The notes beneath the pieces were generated by a model. The model worked only from the letters and a program-made list of their open reading frames with translations. It searched no databases and was not told where the DNA came from. From assembly GCA_027483785.1 (NCBI GenBank), contig JAIXTU010000209.1:1-7771 (forward strand): a DNA stretch of 7,771 nucleotides, read 5' to 3'. The first letter of the stretch is position 1. The number at the start of each line of letters is the position of its first letter. The DNA comes from Flavobacterium sp. (GTDB taxonomy: Bacteria; Bacteroidota; Bacteroidia; Flavobacteriales; Flavobacteriaceae). This document shows, one piece after another, positions 1-5,544 of this stretch. Made by a program: the position numbers and the translations under genes.

Positions 1-1032
1 TTGTGCGGTAAAACCAGGACCAAAACTCAACATCAAACCAAGTTCGCCCGACTTTGGTTTCGATTTTAAAACTTCTTCCAAAACAAATAAAACCGTTGCG
101 CTCGACATGTTTCCATAGCGCGATAAAACCGACTTTGTTGCGTTTAGATTCTTTCCCAAATCACCAAACAGCGCTTCGACCGTTTGAATGATTTTCTTCC
201 CACCTGGATGAAAAATAAGGTAATCAATCTGATCGATGGTGAGTTTGTTCTTTTCTAAAAATGGGTGTATGATGTTCGGAAAATGTTCGGAAATCGTATC
301 TGGGACTTCCACATCTAAAACCATTTTCAGACCGCCTTCAACCAAATCAAATCCCATCATGTGTTCTTTGTCAAAGAAGTGATACATTTCGTGGCTCAGA
401 ATTTTGGGATGAGTAACTTCTTCACTTTCAGAAAGTAAAACACAGGCAGCACCATCGCCAAAAATAGCGGCACTAACCATATTTGCCATGCTGAAATCGT
501 CGAGTTGAAACGTTGCCGAAGGACTTTCGAATGCCACAATTGCGGCTTTTTTACCTGGGTTTGCTTTCAAAAAATGAGTTGCATAAATCAATGCACTAAC
601 GCCTGCCACACAACCCATTTCGGTTACGGGAAGCCGCACAACATCTTGCTTTAGTCCAACTTTATTAATCAAATACGCATCTAAAGACGGAATCATAATT
701 CCGGTGCAGCTTACAGTAATGATGTAATCAAGTTCCTCGGGATTCCATTTTGCTTGTTGTAAAGCTTGTTCAAGGACGCGTGTTCCGAGTGTTATTGCAG
801 CGTCCTTGTAGATTCGGTTCTTCTGTGCGAAAGTATCGGCAGTAAATACTGAAACCGGATCCATAATAGCATAGCGTTGATCGACCAGAGCACTTTCGAA
901 TATTTTTACCACTTTACGAATAAACCGGTCGTCTTGGCCGTGCAGCCACTGTTCCAAAAAAGGAATGATTTCGGCAGTTTTCCTCGTAAATTTAGGAACT
1001 GCGGTAGCAACGGCATTTATTTGTACACTCAT
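1..1032 (-). CDS. Type III polyketide synthase (chalcone/stilbene synthase family), C-terminus cut by window edge
   Basis: My translation of the minus strand from the ATG at 1032 is open for 344 codons and runs off position 1. The thiolase-fold Cys-His-Asn triad of type III PKSs is present: Cys141 in EMGCVAGV, His275 in FHPGGKK and Asn308 in YGNMSSAT. The family signature FGDGAA and the near-terminal SFGPGFTA are also there. Chalcone synthases end about 10-15 residues after GFGPG, so only a short tail is missing. Enzymes of this family use a CoA-bound starter and condense malonyl-CoA units on the active-site Cys without an ACP, giving pyrones, resorcinols or phloroglucinols. Starter and chain length cannot be read from the sequence. 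The start overlaps the methyltransferase stop as ATGA (1032-1029), so it is the third coupled gene of a cassette with a methyltransferase and a flavoprotein, which probably tailor its product. No Shine-Dalgarno is visible. The family assignment is very secure; the product is unknown. Confidence 0.95.
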   Translation of the reverse strand, partial: MSVQINAVATAVPKFTRKTAEIIPFLEQWLHGQDDRFIRKVVKIFESALVDQRYAIMDPVSVFTADTFAQKNRIYKDAAITLGTRVLEQALQQAKWNPEELDYIITVSCTGIMIPSLDAYLINKVGLKQDVVRLPVTEMGCVAGVSALIYATHFLKANPGKKAAIVAFESPSATFQLDDFSMANMVSAAIFGDGAACVLLSESEEVTHPKILSHEMYHFFDKEHMMGFDLVEGGLKMVLDVEVPDTISEHFPNIIHPFLEKNKLTIDQIDYLIFHPGGKKIIQTVEALFGDLGKNLNATKSVLSRYGNMSSATVLFVLEEVLKSKPKSGELGLMLSFGPGFTAQ

Positions 1033-1727
1033 GTTTTATAGATGATCCATTGGTAGCGGTACGCCCATTTCCAACGAATGCTGAATTTAGTGAAATTTAG
1101 TTGCTTGGCGTAACGCAGGAAATCTGCTTTCTTGAAACCACGTAAAATCGAAACCAGACCGTCGGATTTCGACATGCCATTCAACCGAAAAGCTATCGCT
1201 AAAGCTGTGAACAAATAATAAGCTTGTTTAGATCGATGCAAATCATTGATTACCAGTCCTATATTTACTTTCTCATAATATTTCCGAAGCAACTCCAGCA
1301 GCAATTCGTCTGCAAAATGATGCAAGGTTAGTGTACAAATTACGATATCAATGGGCTCATCTGGAACAACTTGCAGAAAATCAGCACAACTGTATCGAAT
1401 AATATTATCGGATAACTTTACCGCGTGATTAATTGTTGCTTGATTGCCGTCGATTCCCGTTAAGCGAACATTTACTTTACTTTTCTCGGCCCAGGTTTTT
1501 ATGGTTCTGAGCATGTCACCGTTTCCACAACCTAAATCAACAATATGTATTTCCTTTCGATTTTTATTTCGAAGAAGTTGTTCAATTCCGTTTATTGTAA
1601 CCCGATTCCCTCCTAATATTCGATTGATCCAAGCAATTTTATCGAGTGCGTCTGTTAGCTCCGAACCTTCCAAATTCATGTCGTCCATGATTTCTGGTTC
1701 AGTAGAGCGCGTTCGAGTACTTATCAT
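1029..1727 (-). CDS. Class I SAM-dependent methyltransferase, probable polyketide-tailoring enzyme
   Basis: This is a 232-residue protein with a Rossmann methyltransferase core. Motif I is VDLGCGNGDML (about residues 63-73). The acidic end of strand 2 is in TGIDGN (about 90-95), motif II-like ADF is near 115, and LTLHHF (about 133-138) is followed by INDLHRS (about 160-166). The LHHF and NDLHR pattern is typical of UbiE-like enzymes found beside type III PKS genes. The family transfers a methyl group from S-adenosylmethionine to O, N or C of small molecules. By context the acceptor is probably the phenolic or pyrone product of the adjacent PKS (inference). I chose the ATG at 1727 because it overlaps the upstream oxidoreductase stop as ATGA. 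A TTG two codons upstream (1733) is open but less likely. The stop at 1029 again overlaps the PKS start as ATGA. No membrane segment or signal peptide is evident. Confidence 0.92.
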   Translation of the reverse strand: MISTRTRSTEPEIMDDMNLEGSELTDALDKIAWINRILGGNRVTINGIEQLLRNKNRKEIHIVDLGCGNGDMLRTIKTWAEKSKVNVRLTGIDGNQATINHAVKLSDNIIRYSCADFLQVVPDEPIDIVICTLTLHHFADELLLELLRKYYEKVNIGLVINDLHRSKQAYYLFTALAIAFRLNGMSKSDGLVSILRGFKKADFLRYAKQLNFTKFSIRWKWAYRYQWIIYKT

Positions 1728-2845
1728 GTGCAATCTTGTTTGCCGTGCGTTTGTTTGATAACGAATTTCAACAGCTGCGGGTATCTTACGAAGATAGGGA
1801 ACAATTTGTCGGCAATGACCTGATTTTGCAAAACTTTAGAGATTTGTCGGCCCATCCACAATCGACCTGAAAACGCCTTGTTCCAAGCTTTTTGATACAT
1901 TTTCTCGATCAGTAGACGATTTATTTTTGTGGGTTCGGGATATTTTGTAAGTATTTCCGAAATCAAACGCGCACTATTGATGGCCATTGCCATTCCATTT
2001 CCACAAAGCGGATGAATCAAACCTGCAGAATCGCCAATCATTAAGATATGTTTTTCAGATTTGGTTTTCTTTTCAAAAGAAATTCCGCTGATGGCAATCG
2101 GTTTTTCAAAAGTGGAAGTGCTTTTTTCGAAGATTTCTCGGAGTGCTTTATTCCTAAAAAGTACGTTGCTAATAAGTTCAGGAATGGTTTTATTTCGCTC
2201 GAGTAACTCTTGTTTAGCGAGAAAGCAAATGTTTATTTCGTTGGTTTCGATTTTAGAAACGCCGCAGTAACCGCCCTTAAAGTGGTATAATCCAACGATC
2301 TGTTCGGGGAAATCGCCTTTGTAATGTGCTTTGACCGCAATCCAGTCGGCATTTTTATAAGTGTGCTTTCGCTGAAATTGAACATCGACAACACTTTTCT
2401 TTCCCAAAGCGTTTAAAACGTAGTCGGCTGTTACTGTTTGATCGCCGCGAATTCTCACAGTGAATACACTTTCATGGAAGCTGATGTTTTCTACTTTGTC
2501 GAAAATAAACTCGACACCCAAAGAATTAGCTCGTTCATACAGAAACAAATCAAGTGTATATCGACTAATTCCTATTCCGCCAAGAGGCAATTCACACTCC
2601 AATTGCTTGCCGTTTTCTAACACAAATCGCAGTGTGTCAATATTTTTCGGTTGTAAAGACAGAACATCTACCCCTAATTTCTGCAAGTATGAAACTACTT
2701 CATTAGACAAATATTCGCCACACATTTTGTGATGCGGATACTTATTTTTTTCGATTACCGTAACATTAAAACCATTCAAACGCAGGTGAATCGCGGCAGT
2801 TAAACCGGCTAATCCGCCTCCCGCGATCACAATTTTTGGTTTCAT
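1724..2845 (-). CDS. FAD-dependent oxidoreductase, geranylgeranyl-reductase/aromatic-hydroxylase type
   Basis: The 373-residue protein opens with an FAD-binding Rossmann motif, IVIAGGGLAGL (residues 5-15), followed by acidic Glu32 at the end of the second strand (VIEKN). A conserved MCGEYLS block lies at 41-47. The second FAD motif, GDSAGLIHPLCGNGMAMA (271-288), is the GD motif of the p-hydroxybenzoate hydroxylase/geranylgeranyl reductase superfamily. Members hydroxylate aromatic rings or reduce isoprenoid double bonds. Beside a type III PKS and a methyltransferase, an oxidation that converts a polyketide phenol to a hydroquinone or quinone is the most natural role, by analogy with SrsC of Streptomyces griseus (inference). 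The length is normal for the family and no signal peptide is seen. The C-terminal third is rich in basic and aromatic residues, which could favour membrane contact, but no clear transmembrane helix is present. It starts 57 bp after the acs stop, with no good Shine-Dalgarno, and its stop overlaps the methyltransferase ATG. Confidence 0.92.
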   Translation of the reverse strand: MKPKIVIAGGGLAGLTAAIHLRLNGFNVTVIEKNKYPHHKMCGEYLSNEVVSYLQKLGVDVLSLQPKNIDTLRFVLENGKQLECELPLGGIGISRYTLDLFLYERANSLGVEFIFDKVENISFHESVFTVRIRGDQTVTADYVLNALGKKSVVDVQFQRKHTYKNADWIAVKAHYKGDFPEQIVGLYHFKGGYCGVSKIETNEINICFLAKQELLERNKTIPELISNVLFRNKALREIFEKSTSTFEKPIAISGISFEKKTKSEKHILMIGDSAGLIHPLCGNGMAMAINSARLISEILTKYPEPTKINRLLIEKMYQKAWNKAFSGRLWMGRQISKVLQNQVIADKLFPIFVRYPQLLKFVIKQTHGKQDCT

Positions 2846-2902
2846 TTCGAATGAGGGGCTTCCCTAGTGCATTACGTTGGATTATGATACAAAATGCAAC
2901 GT
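2846..2902 (-). other. Short acs-oxidoreductase intergenic spacer without a convincing terminator or promoter
   Basis: The 57-bp gap between acs and the oxidoreductase gene holds only weak symmetry. There is a 6-bp inverted repeat (ACGTTG at 2874-2879, CAACGT at 2897-2902, 17-nt loop) and a 4-bp AGGG/CCCT hairpin (2854-2865). Neither has the GC-rich stem and U-run of an intrinsic terminator, and I found no TAnnTTTG element in the minus-strand direction. Transcription from the acs promoter could therefore run into the polyketide cassette, though a separate weak promoter cannot be excluded. Confidence 0.4.
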
Positions 2903-4810
2903 TTACAACTTCCCTTTTTTGATTTCGTCGACAACTTCTGGATTGAGTAAGGTTGTGATATCTCCAAAATCAGCGTCGTTATTTTCGGCGATTTTCCTAA
3001 GAATTCGTCGCATTATCTTTCCAGATCGCGTTTTAGGTAATCCACTTACAAACTGAATTTTATCCAATTTAGCTATCGGTCCGATCTGACTTGCAACTAC
3101 TTGATTAATTTCATTTCGCAAATTGTCGTGATTACGCGTCATTCCTTCCTCTTTCAAAATCACAAATCCATATAGTGCGTTTCCTTTAATGTCGTGTGGG
3201 AAGCCAACGATCGCACTTTCTGCAACCGCTGGATGTTCGTTTATGGCGTCTTCAATTGGCGCGGTTCCTAAATTATGTCCGGAAACAATTACCACATCGT
3301 CCACGCGACCTGTAATTCGGTAATAACCTACTTCGTCGCGTAAGGCTCCATCACCAGTGAAATACTTGCCAGGAAATGTTGAGAAATATGTTTTCTTGTA
3401 TCGTTCATGATCGCCCCAAATGGTTCGTGCAATGGCAGGCCAAGGAAATTTTATGCATAAGCTTCCCACGACCTGATTTCCATCGATTTCATTACGCTTT
3501 TCGTCCATTAATACCGGCTGAATGCCCGGCAACGGCAAAGTTGCGTAAGTTGGTTTTGTTGGAGTGACGAATGCAATGGGCGAAATCATGATGCCACCCG
3601 TTTCGGTTTGCCACCATGTATCCACGAGCGGACAACGCTTTCCGCCAACGTGATCGTTAAACCAGTGCCATGCTTCTTCGTTTATAGGCTCGCCCACCGA
3701 ACCAATGACCTTTAATGACGAAAGGGGAAACTTTTGAACATAGTCTAAGCTTTCTTTTGCTAAAGACCGAATAGCTGTCGGAGCCGTATAAAACTGCGTA
3801 ATTTTATGTTTTTCAATTACTTGCCAAAACCTACTCGGATCCGGGAAAGTAGGAATTCCTTCAAACATCACGGTGGTTGCACCGTTTAATAACGGACCGT
3901 ACAATATGTAAGAATGTCCGGTAATCCAACCTAAATCTGCCGTACACCAGAAAATATCGTTCTCTTCGTAATTAAAAATGTTCTTAAAAGTATAAGCTGT
4001 GTAAACCATGTAACCTGCGGTGGTGTGCACCATTCCTTTGGGTTTTCCGGTGCTTCCACTGGTGTAGAGAATGAAAAGCGGATCTTCACTATCCATGATT
4101 TCTGCCACGTGATTGTCGGATGCATCAACCCACAAATCGTCTAGCCAAATATCGCGACCGTCGGTCATGTTTACCGAAGTATGTGTGCGCTTTGCCACGA
4201 TTACGCGCTCTACGGTATCGTTTGATTTCAAAGCTTCATCGACAATTTCTTTCAGATTAATGGTTTTGTTTCCACGGAAACCTCCGTCGCTAGTAACGAC
4301 CAATTTACAACCCGCATCGTTTATTCGGGCAGCGAGTGCAGCTGATGAAAATCCAGCGAAAACTACCGAGTGAATGGCTCCGATTCGCGCGCAAGCCAAA
4401 GTAGCTACCGCCAATTCCGGAATCATCGGCATGTAAATGCAAACGCGATCGCCTTTTTTCACACCTAAATCTTTATAAATATTCGCCATTTTACAAACCC
4501 GCGAATGCAATTCGTTGTAAGAAATGTGCTGTGCTTCCTCGTCGGGATTATTCGGTTCAAAAAGAATAGCCGTTTTTGTACCACGCTTCGCCAAATGACG
4601 GTCGATACAATTCTTTACAATATTTAATTTGCCGTCAACAAACCATTTTACATCGGCTTCAGCCATATTAAAATCAACCACCTTTTCCCAATTTTGGTAC
4701 CAAATAAAGTGCTCTTCAGCAATTTTTCCCCAAAATTTTAGTGGTTCGCGGATCGACTTATTATAATGTTTAAAGTATTGTTCTAGGTTTTCAATCTTGT
4801 AGTAACTCAT
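2903..4810 (-). CDS. acs: Acetyl-CoA synthetase (AMP-forming acetate-CoA ligase)
   Basis: The 635-residue protein is full-length for Acs (E. coli 652) and cytosolic. It converts acetate, ATP and CoA to acetyl-CoA, AMP and PPi through acetyl-AMP. Family landmarks appear in order. The N-terminal Acs region is residues 1-60. The ATP/phosphate loop YTSGSTGKPKG is at 249-259. The adenylate and acetate pocket DTWWQTETGG is at 397-406, with the Trp that restricts the pocket to acetate. The hinge TGRVDD is near 500-505, and PKTRSGKIMRR holds the adenylation Lys598, the residue that protein acetyltransferases modify in other bacteria. The usual GHRLGTAE is GHNLGTAP here, with Asn513 where Salmonella Acs has Arg526. 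I recall this as common in Bacteroidetes. A good promoter lies 20-50 bp upstream. The gene could supply acetyl-CoA, and hence malonyl-CoA, to the PKS downstream, but acs is a housekeeping gene and the linkage may be incidental. Confidence 0.97.
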   Translation of the reverse strand: MSYYKIENLEQYFKHYNKSIREPLKFWGKIAEEHFIWYQNWEKVVDFNMAEADVKWFVDGKLNIVKNCIDRHLAKRGTKTAILFEPNNPDEEAQHISYNELHSRVCKMANIYKDLGVKKGDRVCIYMPMIPELAVATLACARIGAIHSVVFAGFSSAALAARINDAGCKLVVTSDGGFRGNKTINLKEIVDEALKSNDTVERVIVAKRTHTSVNMTDGRDIWLDDLWVDASDNHVAEIMDSEDPLFILYTSGSTGKPKGMVHTTAGYMVYTAYTFKNIFNYEENDIFWCTADLGWITGHSYILYGPLLNGATTVMFEGIPTFPDPSRFWQVIEKHKITQFYTAPTAIRSLAKESLDYVQKFPLSSLKVIGSVGEPINEEAWHWFNDHVGGKRCPLVDTWWQTETGGIMISPIAFVTPTKPTYATLPLPGIQPVLMDEKRNEIDGNQVVGSLCIKFPWPAIARTIWGDHERYKKTYFSTFPGKYFTGDGALRDEVGYYRITGRVDDVVIVSGHNLGTAPIEDAINEHPAVAESAIVGFPHDIKGNALYGFVILKEEGMTRNHDNLRNEINQVVASQIGPIAKLDKIQFVSGLPKTRSGKIMRRILRKIAENNDADFGDITTLLNPEVVDEIKKGKL

Positions 4811-4830
4811 GGCTTAAAATTCGTGTAGTT

Positions 4831-4859
4831 CAAATCTAATAACTTTTATTCGTTAACAA
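4831..4859 (-). promoter_or_regulatory. Predicted Bacteroidetes-type promoter of acs
   Basis: Read on the minus strand, TTG (4859-4857) is followed after 18 nt by TAGATTTG (4838-4831). This is an exact match to the Bacteroidetes primary-sigma -7 consensus TAnnTTTG, at the usual spacing from a -33 TTG. Transcription would begin a few bases downstream, around 4822-4826, leaving a leader of only about 12-16 nt before the acs ATG at 4810. That is consistent with the weak reliance on Shine-Dalgarno sequences in this phylum. The call is from pattern only. Confidence 0.65.
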
Positions 4860-4870
4860 GTAAAAAATCA

Positions 4871-4896
4871 CAAACGAGTGTTCACGAAATCGTTTG
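4871..4896. promoter_or_regulatory. Perfect inverted repeat CAAACGA-N12-TCGTTTG, candidate operator
   Basis: CAAACGA (4871-4877) and TCGTTTG (4890-4896) are perfect reverse complements separated by 12 nt, so their centres are 19 bp apart, close to two helical turns. The spacer itself contains GTG-TT-CAC dyad symmetry. The right arm includes the TTTG that serves as the -33 element of the predicted rightward promoter, and the left arm lies about 12 bp upstream of the acs -33 element. This placement fits the binding site of a dimeric regulator that blocks the rightward genes and could also affect acs. No regulator gene is in the window. Confidence 0.5.
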
Positions 4897-4921
4897 CAAA
4901 AGCTATTTTTTATTTAATTTG
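4893..4921 (+). promoter_or_regulatory. Predicted promoter of the flavin reductase-monooxygenase pair
   Basis: TTTG (4893-4896), a 17-nt spacer and TTAATTTG (4914-4921) approximate the Bacteroidetes TTTG...TAnnTTTG promoter, with one mismatch in the -7 element and a slightly short spacer. Transcription would start near 4925-4928, downstream of the in-frame GTG at 4921. This supports translation from the ATG at 4939. It is weaker than the acs promoter and overlaps the inverted repeat, as expected of a regulated promoter. Confidence 0.45.
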
Positions 4922-4938
4922 TGGAAAAACAATCCAAA

Positions 4939-5544
4939 ATGATAATCAAACCGGAAGAACTCGATTTCAAATCGGTTTATAAGTTGCTCACCGGACTTGT
5001 AATTCCTAGGCCTATTGGTTGGGTAGCAACTGTAAGTGAAGACGGTGTACACAATTTAGCTCCTTTCTCTTTTTTCAATGCCGTAAGTGCCGATCCGCCT
5101 ACGCTCATGTTTTCGGCTTCTAACAGTCCGAATGCCAACAAAGATACTTCTCGAAATGCGCTTCAAATAGGAGAGTTTGTCGTTAATATGGTCACCGAAA
5201 ATTTAGTTGAACAGATGAACGATACGGCAGCACCTATTCCTTCCCACGAAAGTGAGTTTGATCATGCCAATATCGCTTACGCAGAAAGTGAATTAGTTAG
5301 ACCTCGACGTGTAGCCAACGCACCGATTTCGTTTGAATGTAAAGTAATTCATCATCATCACATCGATGGGCAGCGCGGTGGAAGTATAATGATTCTCGGA
5401 GAAATCGTGATGATTCATATAAATGATCAAATTGTTGATGAGAATTATCACACCGATTTAGAAGTTTACCAGCCTATTTCGCGTTTAGCGGGTGCTTTTT
5501 ATGCTCGGTTAGGCGATCAATTTGTTTTAAAACGCGCACAATGA
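4939..5544 (+). CDS. Flavin reductase-family (FMN-binding split-barrel) protein
   Basis: The 201-residue protein belongs to the flavin reductase-like/DIM6-NTAB family of split beta-barrel FMN-binding proteins. PRPIGWVATVSEDG (about residues 23-36) runs into HNLAPFSFFNAVSADPP (38-54), the flavin-phosphate-binding strand and loop. The C-terminal SRLAGAFYARLG (181-192) is also typical. Members reduce FMN or FAD with NAD(P)H for a partner monooxygenase, or are flavoproteins of unknown reaction. I chose ATG 4939 because the predicted transcription start lies between it and the in-frame GTG at 4921, which would add six residues. The stop overlaps the next start as ATGA (5541-5544), so the two proteins are translationally coupled and probably act together. 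A run of four histidines (138-141) is unusual. The fold is secure. The role as flavin donor is doubtful, because the next enzyme should reduce its own flavins with NAD(P)H. Confidence 0.9.
   Translation: MIIKPEELDFKSVYKLLTGLVIPRPIGWVATVSEDGVHNLAPFSFFNAVSADPPTLMFSASNSPNANKDTSRNALQIGEFVVNMVTENLVEQMNDTAAPIPSHESEFDHANIAYAESELVRPRRVANAPISFECKVIHHHHIDGQRGGSIMILGEIVMIHINDQIVDENYHTDLEVYQPISRLAGAFYARLGDQFVLKRAQ

Noticed and set aside
1728..1733. TTG start at 1733 for the methyltransferase
   Set aside because: The ATG at 1727 forms an ATGA overlap with the upstream stop, the same arrangement as the next junction, so it is preferred.
1444..1758. Open frame of 104 codons on the plus strand
   Set aside because: It lies opposite the methyltransferase, whose motifs are intact, and its translation shows no recognisable domain. 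It is an antisense shadow.
2874..2902. Inverted repeat ACGTTG/CAACGT after acs as a terminator
   Set aside because: The stem is only 6 bp, AT-balanced, with a 17-nt loop and no U-run, so it is not a convincing terminator.
3931..4373. Open frames of 65 and 86 codons on the two strands within acs
   Set aside because: Both overlap the conserved Acs core in other frames and show no family resemblance.
4893..4900. 8-bp palindrome TTTGCAAA
   Set aside because: It is short and expected by chance in AT-rich DNA. It overlaps the more specific inverted repeat, so it is not listed separately.
4921..4938. GTG start at 4921 for the flavin reductase-family protein
   Set aside because: It coincides with the predicted -7 promoter element, and ATG 4939 starts just ahead of the conserved domain. 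It remains possible if the promoter is misplaced.
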